Shown: positions 8,269 through 17,531 of the stretch, piece by piece
Position numbering within the stretch: position 1 is the stretch's first letter
Layout: each line of letters begins with the position of its first letter
Position numbers and translations under genes: made by a program
From: Bordetella parapertussis
GTDB lineage: Bacteria; Pseudomonadota; Gammaproteobacteria; Burkholderiales; Casimicrobiaceae
Assembly: GCA_943331295.2 (NCBI GenBank)
Contig: CALQLA020000048.1
Location: forward strand, 1-37,332
Length of the DNA stretch: 37,332 nucleotides
Direction of reading: 5' to 3'
The notes under the pieces: model-generated
The model's database searches: none
What the model was told of the DNA's origin: nothing
The model's input: the letters and a program-made list of their open reading frames with translations, nothing else

Positions 8269-9000
8269 ATGCCATTCCAGAGCATCGAGCCCCGTCGCCT
8301 CTACCGGCAGATCGCGGACCAGATCCGCGATCTGATCCGGGGCGGCGAGTTCGTCGCGGGCTCGCGGCTCCCCCCCGAGCGCGATCTCGCGAAGCAGCTC
8401 GGCGTGTCGCGGCCCTCGGTGCGCGAGGCGCTGATCGCGCTCGAGATCGAGGGCCTGGTGGAGGTCCGGATCGGCTCCGGGATCTACGTGCTGGGGCCCG
8501 GCGTGCGGGCGGAGTCGGCCGAGGCGCCGGCGGGCGCGCCGGCCGAGAGCGACGTGTACGCCTCGGCGGGCCCGTTCGAGCTGATGCGCGCGCGCTACAC
8601 GATCGAGAGCGAATGCGCGGCACTGGCGGCGAAGTCGGCGAAGAGGCCGCAGGTCGCCGCGATCGAGGAGGCGCTCGACACGATGCAGCGCGAGTTCGAC
8701 GACGCGAAGCAGCCGATCGGCGGCGACCGGCTGTTCCACCTGCGGATCGCCGAGGCGACCGGCAACGGGGCGCTGGTGGCGGTGGTGAAGATGCTGTGGG
8801 AAGTCCGGCTCGGCCCGCTCTACGCGCGCCTCGAGCACCATTACGACACGCCGGGGCTGTGGACCGCCGCGATGACCGAGCACCGCGCCGTGCTGAAGGC
8901 GATCGCGGACCACGACGTCCCCGGCGCCCGGCTCGCGATGCAGCGGCACCTCAACAAGGCGTACAAGCGCTTCAACAAGGGCTGGAACGCGCTGCACTGA
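8269..9000 (+). CDS. FadR-subfamily GntR transcriptional regulator (FCD domain)
   Basis: The 243-residue protein has an N-terminal winged helix-turn-helix (about 8-75, with [20 protein letters not shown] and [10 protein letters not shown]) and a C-terminal helical FCD ligand domain with the usual histidines in [22 protein letters not shown] and MQRHL. FCD regulators commonly sense hexuronates, sugar acids or other small carboxylates and release DNA on binding. It stands between the divergent minus-strand operon and the idonate dehydrogenase/TRAP genes and is probably the local repressor, acting at the palindrome 108 bases upstream. The dehydrogenase gene follows 62 bases later. Confidence 0.9.
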   Translation: MPFQSIEPRRLYRQIADQIRDLIRGGEFVAGSRLPPERDLAKQLGVSRPSVREALIALEIEGLVEVRIGSGIYVLGPGVRAESAEAPAGAPAESDVYASAGPFELMRARYTIESECAALAAKSAKRPQVAAIEEALDTMQREFDDAKQPIGGDRLFHLRIAEATGNGALVAVVKMLWEVRLGPLYARLEHHYDTPGLWTAAMTEHRAVLKAIADHDVPGARLAMQRHLNKAYKRFNKGWNALH

Positions 9001-9062
9001 CCAACGGGAACAGCGCCGACGCCGCGGACCCGCGGCCGCGGCGGCAACGAGGAGGCGACACC

Positions 9063-10088
9063 ATGCTGGCATGCCGCATACACGCGAAGGAAGACCTGCG
9101 GATCGAACCGGTGGCGACGCCGGAGGCCGGGCCCGGGCAGGTGCTGCTGCGCCTCGGCGCCGCCGGCATCTGCGGCTCCGACCTGCACTACTACTTCGAC
9201 GGCAGGAACGGCAGCTTCATCGTCCGCGAGCCGCTCATCCCCGGACACGAGGCGTCCGCCACCGTCGCCGGCATCGGGCCCGGCGTGACGCGGGTCAAGG
9301 TCGGCGACAAGGTCGCCGTCAGCCCGTCCCACGCCTGCGGCCAGTGCGACTACTGCCGCGAGGGCCGCGAGCAGCTCTGCCGCAAGATGCGCTTCCTCGG
9401 CAGCGCCAGCCTGTTCCCGCACGTGCAGGGCATGTTCAGCGAATACTTCGTCATGGGCGAACGGCAGTGCTATCCGGTGGGCGGCGACGTCACGCTGGGC
9501 GAGCTCGCATTCGCCGAGCCGCTGGCCGTCGCGCTGCACGCGGTCAACCGCGGTACCGCGCTGCTCGGCAAGTCGGTGCTCATCACCGGCGCCGGCACGA
9601 TCGGCTGCCTGACCGTGATCGCTGCCCGCCTCGCGGGTGCCAGGCGCATCACGATCTCGGACGTGCTCGACCGGCCGCTCGCGCAGGCGACGCTGGTCGG
9701 CGCCGACCGGACGATCCGCGCCGACCTCGAGCCCGAGGCGCTGGCGACGCCGCAGTTCGACGTCTGCTTCGAGGTGTCGGGCAGCTTCCATGCGCTGAAG
9801 TCCTGCGTCGCCGCGGCCAATCGCGGCGCCACGATCGTGCAGGTGGGCACGCTGCCGCACGAGCCGCTGCCGTTCGTCATCAACGAACTGATGGTCAAGG
9901 AGCTCGATTTCAAGGCGGCCTTCCGCTGGGGGGTCGAGTTCGACTGGGCCGTCGACTACCTGTCGTCGCGCCGGGTCGACGTGCGGCCCCTGCTGTCGGG
10001 GCAGTTCCCGCTGCAGGATGCCGTCCGCGCGTTCGCGCTGGCGAAGGACAAGACGCAGAGCACCAAGGTCCAGGTCGTGGCGGCCTAA
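9063..10088 (+). CDS. idnD: L-idonate 5-dehydrogenase homologue (zinc-type MDR)
   Basis: This 341-residue zinc-dependent medium-chain dehydrogenase shows catalytic-zinc residues Cys37, His62 and Glu63 ([15 protein letters not shown]), four structural-zinc cysteines at 92, 95, 98 and 106, and a Rossmann motif GAGTIG. It shares with E. coli IdnD the distinctive blocks [27 protein letters not shown] and the C-terminal DKTQSTKVQ. IdnD oxidises L-idonate to 5-keto-D-gluconate; relatives act on other polyols and sugar acids such as L-gulonate. The ATG is chosen because it follows a GAGGCGACACC ribosome site and fits the family start, although the frame stays open upstream. It leads into the TRAP genes, suggesting that the transporter imports its substrate. 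Confidence 0.82.
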   Translation: MLACRIHAKEDLRIEPVATPEAGPGQVLLRLGAAGICGSDLHYYFDGRNGSFIVREPLIPGHEASATVAGIGPGVTRVKVGDKVAVSPSHACGQCDYCREGREQLCRKMRFLGSASLFPHVQGMFSEYFVMGERQCYPVGGDVTLGELAFAEPLAVALHAVNRGTALLGKSVLITGAGTIGCLTVIAARLAGARRITISDVLDRPLAQATLVGADRTIRADLEPEALATPQFDVCFEVSGSFHALKSCVAAANRGATIVQVGTLPHEPLPFVINELMVKELDFKAAFRWGVEFDWAVDYLSSRRVDVRPLLSGQFPLQDAVRAFALAKDKTQSTKVQVVAA

Positions 10089-10131
10089 TTTCGCAGTCGT
10101 CGTACTTCATAAAATGTTTCGAGGAGAGATC

Positions 10132-11109
10132 ATGCGTTTGCTTTCGAAAGGATTGTTGCTGGCGGCCGCCACGGCCGCGCTGTTCATCGGCGGTCCCGCC
10201 GCGGCGCAGCAGAAGCTCAAGTGGGCGCACGTGTACGAGGTATCCGAGCCCTTCCATACCGAGTCGGTCTGGGCCGCGGCCGAGATCAAGCGGCGCACCA
10301 ACGGCAAGTTCGACATCGAGGTCTTCCCGGCCAGCACGCTGGGCAAGGAGACCGACATCAACCAGGGGCTGACGCTCGGCACCGTCGACATGAACATCAG
10401 CGGTCCGTCGTTCGCGGCGCGCAACTACCCGCGGATCGGCATCGCCTACTACCCGTTCATCTTCCGCGACGCCGACCACCTGATCGCGTACTCGAAGAGC
10501 CCGATCTTCGCCGAGATCGCCGGGGAGTTCCAGAAGAAGACCGGCATCGCGATCCTCGCGTACACCTACTACGGCGCCCGGCAGACCTCGGCGCAGAAGC
10601 CGTTCACCGACTGCGCCGGGATGAAGGGGCTGAAGATCCGCGTGCCGGACGTGCCCGCCTACATGGCGACTCCGAAGTCCTGCGGCGCGAACCCGACGCC
10701 GATCGCCTTCGCCGAGGTCTACCTCGCGCTGCAGAACGGCACCGTCGACGCGCAGGAGAACCCGCTGACGACGATCGAGGCCAAGAAGTTCTACGAGGTG
10801 CAGAAGGCGATCATGATGACCTCGCACATCGTCGACGGGGTGGTCACGCAGGTCGCGCCGCACGTCTGGAACAAGCTGACCGACCAGGAAAAGCAGATCT
10901 TCACCGAAGTCGCGCGCGAAGCCGCCGAGCGCGGCACGGCCAAGGTCAAGAAGCGCGAGGCCGAACTCGCCGACGAGTTCAAGAAGAAGGGGCTGCAGAT
11001 CGTCCAGGTCGACCGCAAGAGCTTCTCGGACGCCGTCCTCAAGAACACGCCGCTCGAGTCGATGGGCTTCACCAAGTCGGACTACGACAAGATCGTCGCG
11101 ATCAAGTGA
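10132..11109 (+). CDS. dctP: TRAP transporter substrate-binding protein DctP
   Basis: The 325-residue protein has a Sec signal peptide (positive start, hydrophobic core to about 20, cleavage after GPAAA) and a DctP domain beginning KLKWAHVYEVSEPFH. The GLKIRVPDVP segment holds the arginine that pairs with the substrate carboxylate in most DctP proteins, and AFAEVYLALQNGTVDAQENP is the family signature. GAGGAG lies just before the chosen ATG; an in-frame ATG six codons upstream lacks a site. It is first in a DctPQM set, and the clustered dehydrogenase and dehydratases suggest a sugar acid ligand. Confidence 0.92.
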   Translation: MRLLSKGLLLAAATAALFIGGPAAAQQKLKWAHVYEVSEPFHTESVWAAAEIKRRTNGKFDIEVFPASTLGKETDINQGLTLGTVDMNISGPSFAARNYPRIGIAYYPFIFRDADHLIAYSKSPIFAEIAGEFQKKTGIAILAYTYYGARQTSAQKPFTDCAGMKGLKIRVPDVPAYMATPKSCGANPTPIAFAEVYLALQNGTVDAQENPLTTIEAKKFYEVQKAIMMTSHIVDGVVTQVAPHVWNKLTDQEKQIFTEVAREAAERGTAKVKKREAELADEFKKKGLQIVQVDRKSFSDAVLKNTPLESMGFTKSDYDKIVAIK

Positions 11110-11118
11110 CGCCGGGCC

Positions 11119-11694
11119 ATGGCTGAAAACGCACAGGCGGCCGAGCCGCTCCTCGACGACGAAGGGCACTTCCACGTCGCCGACGCCCCGATCGAGCTGT
11201 CGCACTACCTGGTCGAGGACTGGCTGGCGCTGGGGTTCTTCTGGCTGCTCGGCCTGTGCGTCTTCTACCAGTTCTTCACGCGCTACGTGCTGAACGACTC
11301 GGCGGCGTGGACCGAGGAGATCGCGCGCTACCTGCTGATGAGCACGGTCTTCGTCGCGATCGCCGCCGGCGTCCGGCGCACCCGGCACATCCACGTCGAC
11401 TTCCTCTACCGGCTGCTCCCCGCGCCCGCAGGACGCGTGATGTCGACGCTGGTGGACGCCGTGCGCATAGGCTTCTTCGCGCTGATGACGGTCCTCACGA
11501 TCCAGATGATGACGAAGATGGGCAACCTGCAGATGACGATCGTCGACGTGCCGATGAACCTGATCTACGGCGTCTGCGCGCTCGGCTTCGCCGCTGCGGC
11601 CGTGCGCTCGGTCCAGGTTGCCGTCGAGAACTGGAAGCGCGGCTTCAGCCTGCTGGAGCGGCCCGAGCACGCGATCGAGGAAACCATCGAATGA
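11119..11694 (+). CDS. dctQ: TRAP transporter small permease DctQ
   Basis: This 191-residue membrane protein has four predicted membrane spans after a hydrophilic N-terminal 35 residues. It carries the DctQ signature FFTRYVLNDSAAWTEEIARY and the RRTRHIHVDF loop. DctQ forms the membrane complex with DctM and helps dock the binding protein. It begins 9 bases after the dctP stop. The acidic C-terminal tail (ERPEHAIEETIE) ends before an unusual 97-base gap carrying a dispersed repeat. Confidence 0.9.
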   Translation: MAENAQAAEPLLDDEGHFHVADAPIELSHYLVEDWLALGFFWLLGLCVFYQFFTRYVLNDSAAWTEEIARYLLMSTVFVAIAAGVRRTRHIHVDFLYRLLPAPAGRVMSTLVDAVRIGFFALMTVLTIQMMTKMGNLQMTIVDVPMNLIYGVCALGFAAAAVRSVQVAVENWKRGFSLLERPEHAIEETIE

Positions 11695-11718
11695 TCGCGA
11701 TCGGAGCCACCCGCGGCC

Positions 11719-11787
11719 GCCGGGCCGCCCCAAGGCCGCGCTGCCCCCTCGGGGGGAGACGCGCGGAGCGCGTTTCGGGGGGGGCGT
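11719..11787 (+). repeat. Dispersed intergenic palindromic repeat, copy B
   Basis: The segment repeats the CGCCGGGCCGCCCCAAGG block and the CCCCCTCGGGGGG palindrome of copy A at 10-50, with one change in the first block. It then diverges into ACGCGCGGAGCGCGTTTCGGGGGGGCG. It occupies almost all of the gap between dctQ and dctM, genes that normally touch or overlap, so it appears to have been inserted into an operon. A hairpin here might lower read-through into dctM, which is inference. Confidence 0.6.
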
Positions 11788-11791
11788 CCAA

Positions 11792-13195
11792 GTGACTGGA
11801 ACGCTGCTTACGGCTTTCCTCGCCCTGATGGTGACCGGCATCCCGGTCGCCATCGCGATGGCGGGCGCGTCGCTGGTCTACATCTGGCTGTCGGGCAGCG
11901 CGCCGCCGCTGGTCGTGGTGCACCGGATGATCAGCGGCATCGACAGCTTTCCGCTGCTCGCGGTCCCGTTCTTCATCCTGGCCGGCAACCTGATGAACAA
12001 CGCCGGCATCACCAACCGGATCTACAACTTCGCGCTGGCGCTGGTCGGCTGGATGAAGGGCGGACTGGGCCACGTCAACATCATCGGGTCGGTGATCTTC
12101 GCGGGGATGTCGGGCACGGCGATCGCCGACGCCGCGGGCCTCGGCACGATCGAGATCAAGGCGATGCGCGACCACGGCTACAGCAAGGAGTTCTCGGTCG
12201 GAGTCACCGCGGCCTCCGCAACGCTGGGCCCGATCATCCCGCCGTCGCTGCCGTTCGTGATCTACGGCATGGTCGCCAACGTGTCGATCGGCCAGCTGTT
12301 CCTGGCGGGGATCCTGCCGGGCCTCGTGATGACGGTGCTGATGATGCTCACCGTCGCGTACTTCGCGCACAAGAACAACTGGGGCGCCGACATCAAGTTC
12401 CTGTGGAGCCGCGTCGGCAAGGCTGCGCTCGAGCTCGCCATCGTCATCGCGTTCCCGATGGTGATCTGGGGTGCCGTCACGTCCGGCGCCAATCCGGCCG
12501 CCGCCAGCGTGGTCGCGCTGGTCGTGCTGTTCGCGGCCGACTGGAAGTGGAAGTTCGAGGCGGTGCTGCCGATCATGACGCCGGTGCTGCTGATCGGCGG
12601 CATGACGACCGGCATCTTCACGCCGACCGAGGGCGCGGTCGCCGCGTCGATCTGGGCGCTGTTCCTCGGCCTCGTCTGGTATCGCACGCTGTCGCTCCGG
12701 ATGCTGGTCAAGGTCTCGATGGAGACGATCGAGACCACCTCGACGGTGCTGTTCATCGTCGCGGCGGCGTCGATCTTCGGCTGGCTGCTGACCGCGACCC
12801 GGGTGACCGACCTCGTCACGGCCTGGGTGCTGGGCTTCACCCACACGCCCTGGGTGTTCCTGCTGCTGGTCAACCTGCTGCTGCTGTTCGTCGGCTGCTT
12901 CCTCGAGCCGACCGCCGCGATCCTGATCGCGATACCGGTGCTGATGCCCGCCGTGATCCAGCTCGGCATCGACCCGGTGCACTTCGGCCTGATCGTCGTG
13001 CTGAACCTGATGATCGGGCTGCTGCATCCGCCGATGGGCATGGTGCTGTTCGTGCTCGCCCGCGTGGCGCGAATGTCGCTGGAGCGCACGACGATGGCGA
13101 TCGTGCCCTGGCTCATACCGCTGCTGCTGAGCCTCGCGCTGATCACCTATGTCCCGGCGGTCTCCCTCTGGCTTCCCCACATGTTCTACAAGTGA
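11792..13195 (+). CDS. dctM: TRAP transporter large permease DctM
   Basis: The protein is strongly hydrophobic with about eleven to twelve membrane spans and the DctM features PFFILAGNLMNNAGIT, GMSGTAIADAAGLGTIEIKAM and the PPSLPFVIYG re-entrant region. It is the channel subunit that carries the substrate with sodium ions. The frame is open back into dctQ, but the first plausible start is the GTG at 11792 (467 residues), which puts the hydrophobic N-terminus (TGTLLTAFLALMVTGIPVAIAM) at the beginning as in relatives. An upstream start would add an arginine-rich tail encoded by the repeat. Its length is slightly above the usual 430 residues. Confidence 0.9.
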   Translation: MTGTLLTAFLALMVTGIPVAIAMAGASLVYIWLSGSAPPLVVVHRMISGIDSFPLLAVPFFILAGNLMNNAGITNRIYNFALALVGWMKGGLGHVNIIGSVIFAGMSGTAIADAAGLGTIEIKAMRDHGYSKEFSVGVTAASATLGPIIPPSLPFVIYGMVANVSIGQLFLAGILPGLVMTVLMMLTVAYFAHKNNWGADIKFLWSRVGKAALELAIVIAFPMVIWGAVTSGANPAAASVVALVVLFAADWKWKFEAVLPIMTPVLLIGGMTTGIFTPTEGAVAASIWALFLGLVWYRTLSLRMLVKVSMETIETTSTVLFIVAAASIFGWLLTATRVTDLVTAWVLGFTHTPWVFLLLVNLLLLFVGCFLEPTAAILIAIPVLMPAVIQLGIDPVHFGLIVVLNLMIGLLHPPMGMVLFVLARVARMSLERTTMAIVPWLIPLLLSLALITYVPAVSLWLPHMFYK

Positions 13196-13203
13196 GTTCC
13201 GCG

Positions 13204-14310
13204 ATGACCACGATAACCTCCGTCGAAATCTTCCAGGTCGACCTCGCGCCGAAAGTCGTGCGCACCGACGCCATCCAGGCCTTCACCACGCAGGAGACGC
13301 CGCTGGTGCGCATCCGCTGCGCCGACGGCAGCGAAGGCACCGGCTACAGCTACACGATCGGCACCGGCGGCTCGTCGGTCATCGCGCTGCTCCGCGATCA
13401 CCTGGCGCCGCGGCTGATCGGCCGCGATCCCGATCAAATCGAGGCGATCTGGAAGTCCCTGTTCTTCGCCACCCACGCCACGGCCGTCGGCGCGATCACG
13501 AGCCTCGCGCTCGCGACGATCGACACCGCGCTGTGGGACCTGAAGTCGAGGCGCGCCGGGCTGCCGCTGTGGAAGGCCGCCGGTGGCGCGCAGGCGAAGG
13601 TGCCGCTCTACACCACCGAGGGCGGCTGGCTGCAGCTCACGGTCGACGGCCTGGTCGAGCAGGCGCTGGAGGCGAAGGCCGCCGGCTTCCTCGGCGCCAA
13701 GATCAAGGTCGGCAAGCCGCACGTGTCGGAGGACGTCGCGCGCCTCACGGCGGTGCGCGAGGCCGTGGGCGACGCCTTCGAGCTGATGGTCGACGCCAAC
13801 CAGTGCTTCAACGTGTCCGAGTCGATCCGCCGCGCGCGGGCGTTCGAGCCGCTGGGGCTCGCCTGGTTCGAGGAGCCGCTGCCGGCGGAGGACCTGGGCG
13901 GGCACGTCGAGCTGGCGGCGCACACGGCCATCCCGATCGCCATCGGCGAGTCGCTGTACCACCCGTCGCATTTCCGCGAGTACCTGGAGCGCGGCGCGTG
14001 CTCGATCGTCCAGGTCGACTGCGCGCGGATCGGCGGCGTCACGCCGTGGCTCAAGGTCGCGCACCTCGCCGAGTCCTTCAACGTCGCCGTGTGCCCGCAC
14101 TTCCTGATGGAGATCCACGTGTCGCTGACCGCGGCGGTGCCCAACGCGGCATGGGTCGAGTACATTCCGCAGCTCGACGACGTCACCACGTCGCGGATGG
14201 CCATCGCGGACGGCCACGCGGTTGCCCCCGACGCGCCCGGCCTCGGCATCGCCTGGGACTTCGCCGCGATCGAGCGACGCGCGGTCGCCCGCGCGACCGT
14301 GTCCCGGTGA
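13204..14310 (+). CDS. Enolase-superfamily (mandelate racemase/muconate cycloisomerase) sugar acid enzyme
   Basis: This 368-residue protein has the Lys166-x-Lys168 motif (GAKIKVGK), metal ligands Asp198 (VDANQ), Glu224 (WFEEPL) and Glu249 (GESL), and the Asp272-His299 dyad (QVDCARIGG, VCPHF), so it should be active. It looks closest to the branch containing 3,6-anhydro-L-galactonate cycloisomerase and several uncharacterised dehydratases (shared TGYSYTIGTGG, WDLKSRRAGLPLWK). The reaction may be dehydration of galactarate, talarate or a galactonate, or cycloisomerisation of a lactone. It begins 8 bases after dctM and probably processes the imported substrate before the GarD-like enzyme. Superfamily is firm; specificity is open. 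Confidence 0.8.
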   Translation: MTTITSVEIFQVDLAPKVVRTDAIQAFTTQETPLVRIRCADGSEGTGYSYTIGTGGSSVIALLRDHLAPRLIGRDPDQIEAIWKSLFFATHATAVGAITSLALATIDTALWDLKSRRAGLPLWKAAGGAQAKVPLYTTEGGWLQLTVDGLVEQALEAKAAGFLGAKIKVGKPHVSEDVARLTAVREAVGDAFELMVDANQCFNVSESIRRARAFEPLGLAWFEEPLPAEDLGGHVELAAHTAIPIAIGESLYHPSHFREYLERGACSIVQVDCARIGGVTPWLKVAHLAESFNVAVCPHFLMEIHVSLTAAVPNAAWVEYIPQLDDVTTSRMAIADGHAVAPDAPGLGIAWDFAAIERRAVARATVSR

Positions 14311-14384
14311 CCCCCGCCCGCGGCGGCGCGCTGCCCGCCGCCGGCGCCTGACGGCGCCTCACTTCATCCGCCCCGGAGACATCC

Positions 14385-15908
14385 ATGCTCACCCGCGCCT
14401 CGCTCACCATCCGCCTGCACCCCGACGACGACGTGGTCATCGCGCGCACCCAGCTCCTCGGCGGCACGACGCTGGCCGACGAGGGCGTCAAGGTTGTCGG
14501 TCTCGTCCCGCCCGGGCACAAGGTCGCGACCCGCGCCGTGGCGGCCGGCAGCCCGGTCAAGCGCTACAACCAGGTCATCGGCTTCGCCAGCCGCGACATC
14601 GTGCCCGGCGAGCACGTGCACCTGCACAACCTCGGCATGAAGAGCTTCGATCGCGACTATGCGTTCGGCGCGGACGCCCGCCCGACGGAGTTCGTGGCTG
14701 CCCCGGCGACGTTCCAGGGCATCGTGCGCGCGGACGGCCGCGTGGCCACGCGCAACTACCTCGGGATCCTGTCGACGGTGAACTGCTCGGCGACCGTCGC
14801 GCGCGGCATCGCCGACGCCTTCGGCCGCGCCGCGCTCGCCGAATTTCCCAATGTCGACGGTGTCGTCGCGCTGACCCACGGCTCCGGCTGCGGGATGGAC
14901 AGCAACGGCGAGAGCATGACGGTGCTGCGGCGCACGCTCGCGGGCTACGCGCGACACCCCAACTTCGCCGGCGTGCTGGTGATCGGCCTGGGCTGCGAGT
15001 CGAACCAGATCAGCTCGCTGTTCGGCGCCGAGAACCTGCAGGAGGGGCCGCTCTTGCGCTCGTTCACGATCCAGGACACCGGTGGCACCACCAGGACCAT
15101 CGCCAAGGGGATCGCGCTGATCCGCGAGATGCTCCCGCACGCGAACGCGGTCGCCCGGCAGCCGGTGCCGGCCTCCGAGATCGTGATCGGCCTGCAGTGC
15201 GGCGGCTCCGACGGCTATTCGGGAATCACCGCCAACCCGGCGCTGGGCGCCGCGGTCGACACGCTGGTCCGGCACGGCGGCACCGCGATCCTGTCGGAGA
15301 CGCCCGAGGTCTACGGTGCCGAGCACCTGCTGACGCGGCGCGCCGTGTCGCGCGCGGTCGGCGAGAAGCTCGTCGCGCGCATCAAGTGGTGGGAGGAGTA
15401 CACCGCGCGCAACAAGGGCGAGATGAACAACAACCCGTCGCCCGGCAACAAGGCGGGCGGCCTCACCACGATCCTCGAGAAGTCGCTGGGCGCCGTGGCG
15501 AAGGGCGGCACCACCGACCTGGTCGACGTCTACGAGTACGCGGAGAAGGTGACGGCGAAGGGTTTCGTGTTCATGGACACGCCCGGGTACGATCCCGTCT
15601 CCGCCACCGGGCAGGTCGCCGGCGGCGCCAACCTGATCGTGTTCACGACCGGCCGCGGCTCGGCCTACGGCTGCGCGCCGTCGCCGTCGCTCAAGCTGTC
15701 GACCAACACCGCGCTGTGGGTGAAGCAGGAAGACGACATCGACCTCAACTGCGGCGAGATCGCCGACGGCGCGGTCAGCGTCGACGCGGTCGGCGCGAAG
15801 CTGTTCCAGCTCATCCTGGACACGGCGTCGGGCACGCGGTCGAAGAGCGAGGTGCACGGCTACGGCCAGAGCGAGTTCGTGCCGTGGTACCTGGGCGCGG
15901 TGATGTGA
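14385..15908 (+). CDS. GarD/UxaA-family dehydratase (galactarate or altronate type)
   Basis: The 507-residue protein joins an N-terminal SAF domain (about 1-85, with PPGHKVATRAVAAGSPVKRY and EHVHLHN) to the catalytic GarD/UxaA domain, with GLGCESNQ, GLQCGGSDGYSGITANPALG, NNPSPGNKAGGLTTILEKSL and FTTGRGSAYG. These iron-dependent enzymes dehydrate D-galactarate or D-altronate to a keto-deoxy acid. The LFQLILDTASG ending and the length lean toward GarD rather than UxaA. A GGAG ribosome site lies 8 bases before the start. A second, split member of this family is at 29434-31019. The neighbouring enolase-type enzyme may supply or share the same substrate. Confidence 0.85.
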   Translation: MLTRASLTIRLHPDDDVVIARTQLLGGTTLADEGVKVVGLVPPGHKVATRAVAAGSPVKRYNQVIGFASRDIVPGEHVHLHNLGMKSFDRDYAFGADARPTEFVAAPATFQGIVRADGRVATRNYLGILSTVNCSATVARGIADAFGRAALAEFPNVDGVVALTHGSGCGMDSNGESMTVLRRTLAGYARHPNFAGVLVIGLGCESNQISSLFGAENLQEGPLLRSFTIQDTGGTTRTIAKGIALIREMLPHANAVARQPVPASEIVIGLQCGGSDGYSGITANPALGAAVDTLVRHGGTAILSETPEVYGAEHLLTRRAVSRAVGEKLVARIKWWEEYTARNKGEMNNNPSPGNKAGGLTTILEKSLGAVAKGGTTDLVDVYEYAEKVTAKGFVFMDTPGYDPVSATGQVAGGANLIVFTTGRGSAYGCAPSPSLKLSTNTALWVKQEDDIDLNCGEIADGAVSVDAVGAKLFQLILDTASGTRSKSEVHGYGQSEFVPWYLGAVM

Positions 15909-15928
15909 GGAGGCGCCCGGCACCTCAA

Positions 15929-15957
15929 TTGACACTGTCCCATCCCGGTCGTACGCT
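15929..15957 (+). promoter_or_regulatory. Candidate sigma-70 promoter for the sugar ABC operon
   Basis: A perfect -35 box TTGACA at 15929-15934 is followed by a 17-base spacer and the -10-like TACGCT at 15952-15957. It lies in the 112-base gap before the ABC binding-protein gene, whose ATG follows a strong AGGAGGAG site. The -35 and spacing are convincing; the -10 matches consensus at only three positions, so an activator may be needed. It would allow the ABC genes to be transcribed apart from the TRAP set. Confidence 0.5.
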
Positions 15958-16020
15958 GCATCCGGGGTAGCAGGATTCGAGCGGAAACGCCAAGATGCCC
16001 ATTTCAACAGGAGGAGTTTC

Positions 16021-17397
16021 ATGAAGATGCTTTCCCGGATCGGGACCGCGCTGTTCGCAGCCGGTGCCCTCGCATTCGCAGGCCAGGCCGTCGCGCAGGA
16101 AAAGCTCAACGTCTGGTGGGTCAAGGGCTTCTACAAGTCGGAGGACGACGCGCTGTTCGAGGCCATCAAGAAGTTCGAGGCCAAGACCGGCGTCAAGGTC
16201 GAGCTCTCGCAGTACCCGGTGCAGGACATGATCCCGAAGACCGTCGCCGCGCTCGACTCGGGCTCGCCGCCGGACGTCGCCTACGCCGACGTCTATGACT
16301 TCCAGGTCACCGGCAAGTGGGCGTTCGACGGCAAGCTCGAGGACATCTCCGACATCCTCGTGCCGATCAAGGACCGGTTCAGCAAGAACACCGTCGAGAC
16401 GACCTATCTCGTCAACGACAAGACCAAGAAGAAGGCGTACTACGCGTTCCCGCTGAAGCAGCAGACCATGCACATCCAGTACTGGAAGGACATGCTGGGC
16501 GAGGCGGGCTTCAAGGAATCCGACATCCCGCCGACGTGGAAGGCCTACTGGGACTTCTGGTGCGACAAGGTGCAGCCCGCGCACCGCACCAAGACGGGCA
16601 AGCGCACCTACGCGATCGGCCAGCCGATGGGCGTTGACTCGAGCGACTCGTTCTACTCGTTCCTGACGTATGCCGACGCGTACAACGTCAAGATGGTCGA
16701 CGACAACGGCAAGCTGCTGGTCGACGATCCCAAGGTGAAGGCCGGCCTCGTCAACGCGCTGCGCGACTACACGAGCATCCGCACCCGCGGCTGCACGCCG
16801 CCGTCGTCGACGTCGTGGAAGGACCCCGACAACAACGTCGCCTTCCACAACAAGACGATCCTGATGACCCACAACGCGACGATCTCGATCGCCGCCAAGT
16901 GGCTGGACGACGCCAACAACGCGACGCTCACCGCCGAGCAGCGCGCGCAGGCGAGGAAGAACTACGACGAGCTGATCGCGACGGCCGGCTGGCCGATCAA
17001 GCCTGACGGGACGAAGTTCGTCTATCGCACGGCGGTCAAGACGGGCGTTATCTTCGAGGCCGCGAAGAACAAGAAGCGCGCGAAGGAGTTCGTCGCGTTC
17101 CTGATGCAGGACGAGAACCTCCAGCCGTACGTCGAGGGTTCGCTGGGCCGCTGGTTCCCCGTCACCAAGACGGGCGCCGCGAGCGCCTTCTGGCAGGCGG
17201 ATCCGCATCGCAAGGCGGTGTACAACCAGTACGCCGCGGGCACCGTGACGTTCGAGTTCACCAAGAACTGGAAATTCACGATCCTCAACAACGAGAACGT
17301 CTGGGCGAAGGCGATGAGCCGCGTCGTCAACGACAATGTTCCCGTCGACAAGGCAGTCGACGAAATGATCGTCCGCATCAAGCAGGTCGCGGGCTGA
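16021..17397 (+). CDS. ABC sugar transporter substrate-binding protein (MalE-like, CUT1)
   Basis: The 458-residue protein has a Sec signal peptide ending near AGQAVAQE and then a family-1 extracellular binding domain (KLNVWWVKGF, FEAKTGVKVELSQYP, LDSGSPPDVAYAD, and YYAFPLKQQTMHIQYWKDML). Aromatic residues are frequent, as expected for carbohydrate stacking. The protein would deliver a sugar or glycoside to the two permeases encoded next. An AGGAGGAG site 6 bases before the ATG suggests high translation, and stem-loops directly after the stop may keep its mRNA abundant. The ligand is not deducible. Confidence 0.9.
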   Translation: MKMLSRIGTALFAAGALAFAGQAVAQEKLNVWWVKGFYKSEDDALFEAIKKFEAKTGVKVELSQYPVQDMIPKTVAALDSGSPPDVAYADVYDFQVTGKWAFDGKLEDISDILVPIKDRFSKNTVETTYLVNDKTKKKAYYAFPLKQQTMHIQYWKDMLGEAGFKESDIPPTWKAYWDFWCDKVQPAHRTKTGKRTYAIGQPMGVDSSDSFYSFLTYADAYNVKMVDDNGKLLVDDPKVKAGLVNALRDYTSIRTRGCTPPSSTSWKDPDNNVAFHNKTILMTHNATISIAAKWLDDANNATLTAEQRAQARKNYDELIATAGWPIKPDGTKFVYRTAVKTGVIFEAAKNKKRAKEFVAFLMQDENLQPYVEGSLGRWFPVTKTGAASAFWQADPHRKAVYNQYAAGTVTFEFTKNWKFTILNNENVWAKAMSRVVNDNVPVDKAVDEMIVRIKQVAG

Positions 17398-17405
17398 TCC
17401 CTCGC

Positions 17406-17469
17406 CGGCGGTAAACCGCCGCCGGAAGTCCGGCCGCCGCCTCTCCCGCCCGGGGGTTGCGGCGGCCGG
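17406..17469 (+). promoter_or_regulatory. Tandem stem-loops between ABC binding-protein and permease genes
   Basis: CGGCGGT at 17406-17412 pairs with ACCGCCG at 17415-17421. A second perfect 11-base pairing is CCGGCCGCCGC (17430-17440) with GCGGCGGCCGG (17459-17469). Stable stems right after a binding-protein gene commonly protect that mRNA portion from 3' decay and lower expression of the following permeases, as for malE. The pairing is seen; the differential expression is inferred. Confidence 0.55.
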
Positions 17470-17531
17470 GGCGGCGGCGCCGCGGGGGGGTCGCCGGCTT
17501 GCCGCCAGTGACAAACGAGAGGAGTTCCCTC

